From Akkermansia sp. RCC_12PD (GTDB taxonomy: Bacteria; Verrucomicrobiota; Verrucomicrobiia; Verrucomicrobiales; Akkermansiaceae), in assembly GCF_036417355.1 (NCBI RefSeq), contig NZ_CP143889.1:1054001-1118000 (forward strand): a stretch of DNA of 64,000 bases, in the 5' to 3' direction. Below the pieces are notes generated by a model. That model had not been told where the DNA came from. It did not search any database and saw only the letters and a program-made list of their open reading frames with translations. Position 1 is the stretch's first letter, and each line of letters starts with the position of its first letter. The translations under genes and the position numbers were made by a program. Below are positions 24,475 through 32,748 of the stretch, one piece after another.

Positions 24475-27400
24475 TTACTTCTCCTCACCATGCAGCACAG
24501 TCAGTTTCTGGGGAATGCTCAAGCCGTATACCTCCGGCCTGTACATCAGCTCCGCCTTGGCGGATGGGGCAATGACGGTACCGGACTTGGTCACCCGCGC
24601 CAGGTAGCGGGCCGTAAAACGTTCACGGCTCCAGGTATCGGCAAAGAAGCGCACCCTGTCTTTCAGAAACTCCCGGTGCGATACCCAGGAATTCCAGTAG
24701 AACCAGCGGTCTCCCTGGCTGGCAGCCTCGTTCTCGCGGCCTCCCGGTATTTGGGAAAGCAAAGCCGGATTGACGGCTTCCAAGGCGGAAGGAAGATAAT
24801 CTTCCATCACCACATAGGAAAGGGGGGTGGGCCCTTTGTCCACATGCAGCGTAATTCTCACGAGGTCTCCCACCGCAAACTCCGCGGCAGGTTCCCATTT
24901 GCCTTCGGAATTGAGTTTTTCATACACGCGGGAAACGGCAAAGCCCCGGTTGACGGCGGCACCATCTTCCTGGGTCTTGCTGCGCCCGTGGGCTTCCGCA
25001 TTCCCGTAAACGGTGGAACCGGCATCAGGAAGGCTCAGCACGGCCTTTTCCCCCACTGCCGTACGGAATTGCGCAGGGGAAGCCAGGGAGCATGTTCCGC
25101 TCGTCACCTGCGCCCCCCGATCCACCCGGAAGGGTGCGGAAACGGAAGATTCCTTCACTTCCTTGAGATACTCGCCCAGCAACATGACGTCCCATCCGGA
25201 AGACCAGGTCGTGTACAGAGGCCTTTCTCCAAAGGGGCGCGACGTCCTGTCCATGATCAACCGGGCCAGGCGGATCCGGGCAGCGGCATCGCCGGAAGAC
25301 AGGGACATGTCCGCCAGACCTCTTAAAAGCTGAATATGGGACGATTCCTTCTTCTCCGGTTCCGTATTTATCAGACGACGCCCCAGCGTTTCGGCATCCG
25401 GACGGGAAGACAATGCTACGGCCAAAGCCAGGTACATCCGGTTTTCCGGACTCAATGAACCGGACCTGTCCAGCAGGCGGTTCAGCAGGGAGTCCGGCAG
25501 GCGCTTTGCCCGCGCAAGAACCCATGCTCCCAGCAAATCCCCCTGGGGATTATTGGACAAGCTCCTTGCCAGATAACCGTATAACTTGTCCAGGGGCTTT
25601 TCCGGAACGTCAATTCCGCTTTCCCGTGCCAGAGTAAGCACCAGGGCGGCATAAGGGCAATACTCGCTCACCGAAGTTCCGCCCTGCCAGTAGGCCAGGC
25701 CCCCGTCGGGAAGCTGGTTTCTCAGAATCTTCTGGATGCCTCCCCTCAGAGCCTTGCTGCGTTCTTCCTTAGTCTTTCCTTTGAAATCGGGCAGATATTT
25801 GGCCAGTAGCGGTTCGTAAATCCAAGGCAAGGTGGATGAAGAAAGCTGTTCCAGGCAGCCGTAGGGATAACGCAGCAGGAAATTCACGCTTCCGTTCGCA
25901 TAAATGAGCGGCGATGTGCTGAGAGTCACCTGTACGGGAGTGCCCGGCAGGAAAGGCGTAGATAACATGCCGGGAACATCCAGCGTGCTGCCGGAAGAAA
26001 GGGAGAAACAGCGCAACTCACGCAAATCCGGGAAGGGAGGAACCACCTCAAACGTATTGGCTGCGGCATCCCGCAGCAGGGAGTAAACACCGGAGGAATA
26101 CGACACTCCTTCCGCATCCGCGGCACGGATTTCCCATATCAGCCGGGCCTCTCCGGACTTATGGAATTTAACATTGAAAACCAGTGTTTTCGGCTGATTT
26201 CCCTCCAGCGTCAGCGTTTGAGTGGGCTGGGGAACAGCGGCAATATCATTGGACTTCAGCGTTACCGTCCATTTCCCTTTCCTGGTACCCGTTTGGCTGA
26301 CAGTCACCGGGATATTCAGGGAATCCCCTGCCGTGGCGGTGAAAGGAGGGGCAGGTTCCAGCATGATGGGCTTGTTCACCACATAAGCCCCTTCCCCGTT
26401 GCCGAAGTCGGAATCCCCCGCCAGAACGACGGCCATGACCCGGTAGCGGGTCAACGTGTCCGGATTCCTGTAGGAAGCCTTGAAACGTCCCTGTTCATCC
26501 GTCCGGATGGAGGAAAGCCAGACCGCGCAAGGGTTGAAATCCTCCCTTAAATACACCGCCTGCTGCGCCGCAGCGTTCATGGGTGAACCGAAAACGCCGT
26601 CCCCACCTCCGATGAACATGCCCTTGTTATCCGTGGAACGGCTTCCCCAGTCCTCATCCAGAATTTGCTCCAGCGTCGTCCAGGTACCCACTGACAAGGG
26701 ACGGTCCGCATAAAAATACCGGATGGGCTGCGGCGTCCGGTAACCGATGACTTGAAGGGTGCCTTCATCTTCCGCAAACAGGCATACGTCCGCATTGCGG
26801 ACAGGCTTGCCGCGGTGGTCCGTGACCACGCCGCTGACTGTGGCGATGGAGCCCGGCAGGGACATGCCGGCGGGAACCTTCATCTCCACATTCAGCATAT
26901 TGTCTGCCGACTGCACCTTCAGCGCGGCATATCCCAGCTTCAACTGGGGATTCTGAACCTTGCGGCTGCTTAAATCCGCCCCCTTGACCAGGAAAACGGA
27001 CACATAAACATTCGGAGCATCCATGCTCTCCAGCGGAATTTCTATAACGGGATTGTCCAGCGTCAGCGTCCTGGTAAAGCTCCGCAGCACCTTCTCGCGT
27101 TCCACCGTCACGATGACCTCTCCTTCAATGGGCGTCTGGACCAGCAGACGCGCCGTATCTCCCGGCTTGTACAGTTGTTTGTCCGGAATGATCTTCACTT
27201 TCAAGCCGTCATGATATTCCCACGGAGAAACGTCGCTGCCGTACACCCAGTACTTCACGGCAGTCCGGAATTCCCGGCCTTCCGGATCACGTCCGGACAG
27301 CGTCACCTCATAAATGCCATCCTGCGTTGTAGGAATGGATACGGGCTTGCCGCCTTCCTGAAGATTGGCGGAATCCGACGGAGCGAGAACCAGTTCCTTC

Positions 27401-30400
27401 TTCTCAACGGTGCTTGTCAATGGTTCGTTGCGCACGGTAGTGGTATGGTCTCCATCATAACGCGTGGACTGGAAGGCGGTGCGGGTTACTTCCAAATTCA
27501 ATGGCAAATCCCCTCCGGCGTAAGGCTTGCCGTCCAGACCCACGGCAATCAGCCGCAAATCCAGCGGCGTACCCTGGCGGCAGATGGAGGAAATATTCTT
27601 TACGCCCACGAATACGGAGGCTGGATTCCACGTGGCATTGCGCGCAGCCTTGATCAACTGTTCATTCCCGTTGGTAACGGAAGCGGTCAGTATCAATTTC
27701 CGGACGCGCGGAAAAGCCTGCCCGTCCAGGGAAAACTCCACGGCATTCTTCCCGTTCGCGTCCAGAACAGCGGACTGCTGCTGCATGCCTGACGAGGGAC
27801 TTCCGCCGGAATAACCGTAATAAGCATCCCAATACCCATAATCCTCATTCCGGTAATCACCGAAACGGTAATCCTTGTATCCTGCCGGATAAAAATTGGA
27901 AAAAATGCTGCGCAGCCCCCAGTTCACCTTCCCTCCGGAAACGGGCGTTCCGGTGAAATTCGTGGCTTTCACGTCGGCCTTCAACACCTTGTCGCCGGGT
28001 TTGAGGTCATGAATCACGGATTCCACTTCAAACTCATTGCGCTTGAACTCCGCCACCTCTACGGAATAGCGGAACTCCCGGTTCTTCCGGTTGAACTCCC
28101 TGCGGTAATAGCGGTTGCTGTCGTACTCGCCGTCGTTGTCTTCATCGGAATCTTCCTCCGCATCTCCTTTCAACCGCAATTTGGCGGTAATGGAATACAT
28201 CCCCGTTTCCCCTTCCGGGAAGTTGAAATCCAGATCAAACGTACCTGCATCCGACGGTTTCACCTGCCTGACGGCAACTTCACGCTGCCGGCCGTCCCTG
28301 ATCGTCAGCTGCACCTCTTCCACGGGCGTCACGCTGAGCTTGTTATCCAGCAGGGTACGCATGATCCCCTTCAAATGCATTGTCTCCGTCGGACGGTACA
28401 GATTCCTGTCCGAGAACATGAACACCTTGTTCTCCGCCGTGGTGGCGGGATTCAGGCCAAGTTCATTCCACCAGTAAGGCAGCGTCTCCACGTCAAAAGA
28501 CCACAGCCCCACGCGGCCGTTCCAATCCTTCAAGGGGCTCAGGTAACTGTCCGCTCCGGACCGGACGCGCAAATAGGCGGCCTTTCCGCTCATGGGCAGG
28601 CGTACCGTGCCCTTCTCCACGGAGGCGGATGCAAGAAGACTGCCGTCCGCATCCAGAAGCTGTGCTTCCGCCTTTTCCGTCGCCTTGCCCGTAGCCAGAG
28701 AATATACGTACACGAACATGTCATCCGCCGTCTTCTTGTGCAGGACGCCCAGGTCCGTCACCTGCACGACAGCCTGTACGGCGTAGGCTGCCTGCTTCTC
28801 CTTGTTGAATTCCTTCCTGGTCCCGTCCGGTCCCGGCACGCCGAAAAGCTTGTATGCCGCCAATACCGGATCGCTCACCTGCCCTTCCACCTCAATGAAG
28901 TACATGCCCGGGTCCGCCTTCCCGCCGAAAAGCTCGTCCAATCCGATCACGGCTTCCGTCTTGCCGCGCACATCCACCTTCATCACTTCCTTTCTGTCTG
29001 CGGAAAGGAGTTCGGCAGGAAGAAAATGCCTGTCGTCCTTGTCCGTGACGGTACGCGGCAGCGGAGCCGCCTGGTCCCGTTCGTAAATCTTCTTGTAGGC
29101 TGTGAGCGTCCGGTGCTGCGCATCTTCACGAATGCGGTAGCCGCGTACGGTCAAATCCTTCAAATTGCTAACGGAAGCCTTCAATTTGCGCGACCCGGCA
29201 GACATGATGCCGTTATTCCCCGCATCCAGAAACAGGGAGGGATTTTCCGGGCGCACTTCCACATGGGAGCCGGCATTTGTGCCTTCCAGCCTCTGGCCGT
29301 CCACGGAACGGACGTTTTTCCACCTCCACTTCAAATTAAAGACGGGATTGCTTCCGCATACCAGCACGGGCAGGGAACCGTACCAATCCGGCCGCACAAG
29401 CTTCACCTTTGCCAGACGTTCACGATCCGGGCGTATCACTACCTCTTGATTCTGTCCCGTAGCCTCATTCTCCACCATGGCGGTAAAGCCGCGAACCTTT
29501 TCGTCATAAGGCATGGGGTTGTTATTTTTCCCGATGAAAAACTCGGCATGGTCACGGAAAAATTGATCCACATTCTCTATCTTTACCGGCTGCGTCCATT
29601 TCATGGTCAGACGACCTTCCTGATCTGACACCGTGCCATAATACGCGGAACAGGAAAATTTGGCCACCTTGCCCAGTCTTTCATCCCACTTCTCAGACTG
29701 TTTGCCCTGCGGAGAGGCCTCTCCAATGTCCGGAATGACAAAATAATAAGTGCTGCCATAAGAAAACAGGGTTTCCGGTTCTACTACGTACACGCCTGGA
29801 ACGGGCGTATCGTCCGGCTTGCCCTGAAACTCCCTGCCCTGCACCCGGTACCTTACGCGGTACGCCTCCGCCTCCCGCACCTCCTTCAAAAGCGCCGGCC
29901 TCATTCTGGAAGCAATCGTATGGGGTTCCACGCCGGCTTTCTTCTGCTCATCCGTCAAAACCGTGGTAAAATAAGTTTTATTCAGCAGGGCTTCTTCTCC
30001 AGGAACGTAATCGGGGAGCACCAGGAAAAAACTCTCCCAAGGATAAATTTCATCATTCCTCCAATAACGGCTTGTGGATTCCAGATCGGCATTCAACTTC
30101 CTGCGCCCTGTCAGGCGGACGGCGTCCTCCGGAATGGGGGAGCCGTCCTGAAAACGCGCTCCTTCCTCCGGTTTCCATTCATAACTGGCCCTGAAATGGA
30201 TGATATCCTGCGGACGGCACTCCAAAACATTCGGGGCAATCCATTTGGAAGAAAACTTCAAGTCTGGAGAAACACTCAGCAAGCCCGGCTTCAACGGCTT
30301 GCCAACCTCGGAGGACGCCACCACGGCCTTGTCAAACACAAGCTGGAAGGGCTGTCCCGTCGCCAAATGGGAAGGAACGGAAGAGGGATAGCGCACCGTT

Positions 30401-30471
30401 GTGGCGGCAAGAGAGGACGCGATGCTGCAAATACCTAATAGGCAAGCAACAATAAAAGAATGATGTTTCAT
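24475..30471 (-). CDS. alpha-2-macroglobulin family protein with thioester
   Basis: Very large periplasmic or surface protease trap, 1998 residues from ATG 30471 with a signal peptide (FIVACLLGICSIASSLAA). The thioester motif GCLEQ is intact (Cys about 1539, Gln about 1542) within RYPYGCLEQLSSSTLPWIYE, followed by the helical thioester domain. MG-type beta domains fill the earlier region, for example FMFSDRNLYRPTETMHLKG and LYKPGDTARLLVQTPIEGEVIVT. The stop is close to pbpC, and the pair is the conserved bacterial alpha-2-macroglobulin/PBP1C unit thought to protect and repair a breached envelope (established for enterobacteria, inferred here). No convincing lipobox was seen, so attachment to the membrane is open. 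Confidence 0.92.
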   Translation of the reverse strand: MKHHSFIVACLLGICSIASSLAATTVRYPSSVPSHLATGQPFQLVFDKAVVASSEVGKPLKPGLLSVSPDLKFSSKWIAPNVLECRPQDIIHFRASYEWKPEEGARFQDGSPIPEDAVRLTGRRKLNADLESTSRYWRNDEIYPWESFFLVLPDYVPGEEALLNKTYFTTVLTDEQKKAGVEPHTIASRMRPALLKEVREAEAYRVRYRVQGREFQGKPDDTPVPGVYVVEPETLFSYGSTYYFVIPDIGEASPQGKQSEKWDERLGKVAKFSCSAYYGTVSDQEGRLTMKWTQPVKIENVDQFFRDHAEFFIGKNNNPMPYDEKVRGFTAMVENEATGQNQEVVIRPDRERLAKVKLVRPDWYGSLPVLVCGSNPVFNLKWRWKNVRSVDGQRLEGTNAGSHVEVRPENPSLFLDAGNNGIMSAGSRKLKASVSNLKDLTVRGYRIREDAQHRTLTAYKKIYERDQAAPLPRTVTDKDDRHFLPAELLSADRKEVMKVDVRGKTEAVIGLDELFGGKADPGMYFIEVEGQVSDPVLAAYKLFGVPGPDGTRKEFNKEKQAAYAVQAVVQVTDLGVLHKKTADDMFVYVYSLATGKATEKAEAQLLDADGSLLASASVEKGTVRLPMSGKAAYLRVRSGADSYLSPLKDWNGRVGLWSFDVETLPYWWNELGLNPATTAENKVFMFSDRNLYRPTETMHLKGIMRTLLDNKLSVTPVEEVQLTIRDGRQREVAVRQVKPSDAGTFDLDFNFPEGETGMYSITAKLRLKGDAEEDSDEDNDGEYDSNRYYRREFNRKNREFRYSVEVAEFKRNEFEVESVIHDLKPGDKVLKADVKATNFTGTPVSGGKVNWGLRSIFSNFYPAGYKDYRFGDYRNEDYGYWDAYYGYSGGSPSSGMQQQSAVLDANGKNAVEFSLDGQAFPRVRKLILTASVTNGNEQLIKAARNATWNPASVFVGVKNISSICRQGTPLDLRLIAVGLDGKPYAGGDLPLNLEVTRTAFQSTRYDGDHTTTVRNEPLTSTVEKKELVLAPSDSANLQEGGKPVSIPTTQDGIYEVTLSGRDPEGREFRTAVKYWVYGSDVSPWEYHDGLKVKIIPDKQLYKPGDTARLLVQTPIEGEVIVTVEREKVLRSFTRTLTLDNPVIEIPLESMDAPNVYVSVFLVKGADLSSRKVQNPQLKLGYAALKVQSADNMLNVEMKVPAGMSLPGSIATVSGVVTDHRGKPVRNADVCLFAEDEGTLQVIGYRTPQPIRYFYADRPLSVGTWTTLEQILDEDWGSRSTDNKGMFIGGGDGVFGSPMNAAAQQAVYLREDFNPCAVWLSSIRTDEQGRFKASYRNPDTLTRYRVMAVVLAGDSDFGNGEGAYVVNKPIMLEPAPPFTATAGDSLNIPVTVSQTGTRKGKWTVTLKSNDIAAVPQPTQTLTLEGNQPKTLVFNVKFHKSGEARLIWEIRAADAEGVSYSSGVYSLLRDAAANTFEVVPPFPDLRELRCFSLSSGSTLDVPGMLSTPFLPGTPVQVTLSTSPLIYANGSVNFLLRYPYGCLEQLSSSTLPWIYEPLLAKYLPDFKGKTKEERSKALRGGIQKILRNQLPDGGLAYWQGGTSVSEYCPYAALVLTLARESGIDVPEKPLDKLYGYLARSLSNNPQGDLLGAWVLARAKRLPDSLLNRLLDRSGSLSPENRMYLALAVALSSRPDAETLGRRLINTEPEKKESSHIQLLRGLADMSLSSGDAAARIRLARLIMDRTSRPFGERPLYTTWSSGWDVMLLGEYLKEVKESSVSAPFRVDRGAQVTSGTCSLASPAQFRTAVGEKAVLSLPDAGSTVYGNAEAHGRSKTQEDGAAVNRGFAVSRVYEKLNSEGKWEPAAEFAVGDLVRITLHVDKGPTPLSYVVMEDYLPSALEAVNPALLSQIPGGRENEAASQGDRWFYWNSWVSHREFLKDRVRFFADTWSRERFTARYLARVTKSGTVIAPSAKAELMYRPEVYGLSIPQKLTVLHGEEK

Positions 30472-30498
30472 GCAGGGAGGGGATTTTATACACTCCAT

Positions 30499-30722
30499 CT
30501 TCTCCCCCTTTTAGGTTCTCAAGACAAGAAGAAAATCCGCGAATGGCAAAAAAACACATGCAGCAAAGCATTAACTATTCGTTGGATGGCATCGGTGCCT
30601 TATTCCGCACTCATGAAAACTTCCTCCTCAAGCACCCTGAAAATTGTTAAGCCTGCCACAAACCGGACCGGAGATTTTAAAACTATATCAGTTCACACAG
30701 TTTCCGCATTATTCAAAAACGG
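30499..30722. other. gap without a gene, next to inverted repeat A
   Basis: Non-coding as far as can be seen. A plus-strand reading frame crosses this stretch but has no start context, signal or recognisable content. The region lies between the alpha-2-macroglobulin start and inverted repeat A and should hold the alpha-2-macroglobulin promoter, although no clean -35/-10 pair was found. Confidence 0.5.
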
Positions 30723-30874
30723 AATTATCTACTTTAATCCTGTCCCGCTTCAATTGTCTGATTTGTCTCCATCGGGTCATCGGATAAAAGAGGATTATAA
30801 GCGTTTAACATTCCCATCCCATCACCTGATGGATGATCATCAACACAACAACGCTATTCTATATAGTTCTGTTT
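30723..30874 (+). repeat. 152-bp inverted repeat, copy A
   Basis: Matches the reverse complement of 32349-32500 over its full length without gaps; I count about 11 mismatches by eye (about 93% identity). It overlaps the last codons of the gene ending at 30854. With copy B it brackets the two paralogous secreted-protein genes. Confidence 0.9.
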
Positions 30875-31432
30875 TTTCCTCATCCGCACAGCATCGGATT
30901 CTTCCACAAGGCAGCCTTCCTCCACGCGCATAAGTTTCCGAAAGGCCATCATACCCTCTTCATTGCTCCATGCCAAGGGATTTAACCACATCGTATCTAA
31001 AAAATACTCATATTGGTTGTTTTGTTGTTTCGCCAGTTTGCTCGAATCCAAAAATACATACCATAGCGCTCCTTGAACGGGCGAGGCGATAAAACGTACA
31101 CTCCCCTCCGTCCTGACTGTACCGGCATCAGGCAAGCTCTCCGCCTTTCGATGCAAGTTCAATAGGGAGCCCATGGGAACCTTGCCGCGCAATGACTTGA
31201 CAACGCGGCACTGGCAGGCCCTGTCCCATACAAGGCCTCCCCCCCTAGGGATCGGAGTATACCGCGCCTCATAGGCGCATACGAGCAGGACGGTATCGGC
31301 TTTCTTTAAATAACTCGCCAGAACTGCCTCTCGCGATTCAGGCTCAATCTCACTTTGTTGAATCAAATCCGCACGAACTGCCGCACTACATAGGAAAAAA
31401 AACGTAAAAACAAAAAGAAAAAAGGATTTCAT
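30854..31432 (-). CDS. small secreted protein, paralogue 1
   Basis: 192 residues with signal peptide (FFLFVFTFFFLCSAAVRA). No domain recognised. It is a distant paralogue of the gene at 31682-32260. Shared stretches are KKADTVLLVCAYE against EKSDVVLAVIIYK, RVVKSLRGKVPMGSLL against RVVQSLRGDIPVEALV, and a C-terminal ESDAVR against ESEAAR. The pattern of a signal peptide, a hydrophobic strand and a VV(K/Q)SLRG motif is all that can be said. Its last codons, NYIE plus stop, lie inside inverted repeat A. A promoter sits only six bases upstream of the ATG. Confidence 0.7.
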   Translation of the reverse strand: MKSFFLFVFTFFFLCSAAVRADLIQQSEIEPESREAVLASYLKKADTVLLVCAYEARYTPIPRGGGLVWDRACQCRVVKSLRGKVPMGSLLNLHRKAESLPDAGTVRTEGSVRFIASPVQGALWYVFLDSSKLAKQQNNQYEYFLDTMWLNPLAWSNEEGMMAFRKLMRVEEGCLVEESDAVRMRKKQNYIE

Positions 31433-31438
31433 AATTCA

Positions 31439-31466
31439 CATATACTTAAAATAAATGAAAAAACAA
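31439..31466 (-). promoter_or_regulatory. promoter for the gene at 30854-31432
   Basis: On the minus strand TTGTTT (31466-31461), 16 bases, TATATG (31444-31439). Only six bases separate the -10 box from the ATG at 31432, so the mRNA would start at about the start codon. Confidence 0.45.
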
Positions 31467-31491
31467 GACGATTTTCCAGCTTCTGGCTGCT

Positions 31492-31519
31492 AAAAAAGGG
31501 AGCGGACTGATCCGCTCCC
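31492..31519 (-). terminator. intrinsic terminator after the gene at 31682-32260
   Basis: GGGAGCGGA, a 4-base loop and TCCGCTCCC form a 9-bp stem. On the minus strand it is directly followed by T6 (31497-31492). It separates the two paralogous genes into separate transcription units. Confidence 0.9.
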
Positions 31520-31681
31520 TGAATTGACGTAATGTCCGCTTATTGCTTATCATTCAGCGCACTCCAGTAGAGTAGCAGAATCGCTCTCGGGCGGCATCCC
31601 CGGATTCTGGATGTCGATACTTTCCCCTGAAGAGGTCCTCTCCTTTTTTCCCAAAGCGGAGACAAGAGCGGGAAAACCACA

Positions 31682-32260
31682 TCATTTGTCGGATTCCGGT
31701 TTAAAGCGGGCTGCTTCCGATTCGGCGGAAATTTTTGCCGGCTCGATATGCAGAAGCTTTTTCATGGCACGGCCAGGGTCACTCTCCGTCATCGGAAAAT
31801 ATCTGACGCAATCTCCCAGGCTGTAGAAATCCAGCCCATAAATGCTGTCAGCCGGAGTGAAATCTTCCGACGTATCCGGCAGTTTTTCTACATTCTTGGA
31901 AGAGGCAAGAACATAAGTCAACAAACAATCAGAAGACATGGTTATTTCTGGAGCGCTGCCCTCAGGGAGTTTATTGGCGTGCCCGTTCCACTTGACCAAG
32001 GCTTCTACGGGAATATCCCCCCGCAGCGACTGAACGACGCGGGCATAGTGCATTGTTCCCTGATCAGTGGACACTATTTTGTAAATGATGACAGCCAGGA
32101 CCACATCGCTTTTTTCTAAATTCCGAGCTGTACCCCTGAGAAAACTATCCTGTTCGACTTCAGCCTGCGTAGCAACATGGGAAGAAGAGGCTAACTCTCC
32201 ATGGGCTATGGTTGAAAGTAGCCCTGAAAATAAAATGCAAAGAAAAGAAACACGCTTCAT
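31682..32260 (-). CDS. small secreted protein, paralogue 2
   Basis: 192 residues, signal peptide (FLCILFSGLLSTIAHG), paralogous to the gene downstream at 30854-31432 but well diverged. The conserved core is EKSDVVLAVIIYK, RVVQSLRGDIPVEALV and a C-terminal KKLLHIEP...SEAARF stretch. There is no cysteine pair or catalytic motif that could be named. A weak TTGAAT/TATCTA pair 17 bases apart (32300-32272) lies just upstream, again with a leader of about 11 bases. A strong terminator follows the gene. Confidence 0.7.
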   Translation of the reverse strand: MKRVSFLCILFSGLLSTIAHGELASSSHVATQAEVEQDSFLRGTARNLEKSDVVLAVIIYKIVSTDQGTMHYARVVQSLRGDIPVEALVKWNGHANKLPEGSAPEITMSSDCLLTYVLASSKNVEKLPDTSEDFTPADSIYGLDFYSLGDCVRYFPMTESDPGRAMKKLLHIEPAKISAESEAARFKPESDK

Positions 32261-32348
32261 AATGTATTTATTAGATACTGAAATTTTGGTTTATATTCAA
32301 GAAAAAATAGGGTAAATAAAAAAATGTCTACCCTATAAATATATTATT

Positions 32349-32500
32349 AAACGGAACTATATAGGATAGTCTTGTTGTATTGATGATTATCCATCAGGTG
32401 ATGGGATGGGAATGTTAAACGCTTATAATGCTCTTTTATTCGATGAGCAGATGGAGACAAATCAGACAATTGAAGCGGGACAGAATTAAAGTAGATAATT
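32349..32500 (-). repeat. 152-bp inverted repeat, copy B
   Basis: Inverted partner of 30723-30874, gap-free, about 93% identical. It lies about 250 bp upstream of the RHS gene. The two copies are about 1.47 kb apart and point toward each other's interior. No transposase gene is between them. Confidence 0.9.
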
Positions 32501-32748
32501 ATGTTCAAAATCTGTCCGGAAGAAAAGCCTATTCTCTCTTGTATCCCTTCTTCCAAGAAACTGAATATTCTCACGTAAACGTATAAGGCGTGGAAACCCT
32601 TGTGGCACAAATTATTGCCACAACCGTTCAAGGTAAGTTGCCTGTAACATTCTCTCCCTTTTCTCTCTTGTACGGTTGAATAAAACAACTAACTCTGATC
32701 CTGATTTTTACATTTTACAAATCCTTCACCAACCTGATTTACAAGACA
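32501..32748. other. leader region of the RHS gene
   Basis: About 250 bases without a gene. It contains a 7-bp inverted repeat, TTGTGGC (32600-32606) and GCCACAA (32617-32623), that could be a hairpin or an operator. A weak -35/-10 candidate is TTGTAC, 16 bases, TAACTC near 32676-32703. Nothing else was seen. Confidence 0.4.

Noticed and set aside
30460-30933. Plus-strand frame of 157 codons next to inverted repeat A, and a matching frame at repeat B
   Set aside because: The similarity between the two frames is explained by the inverted repeat; no signal, start context or family was found.
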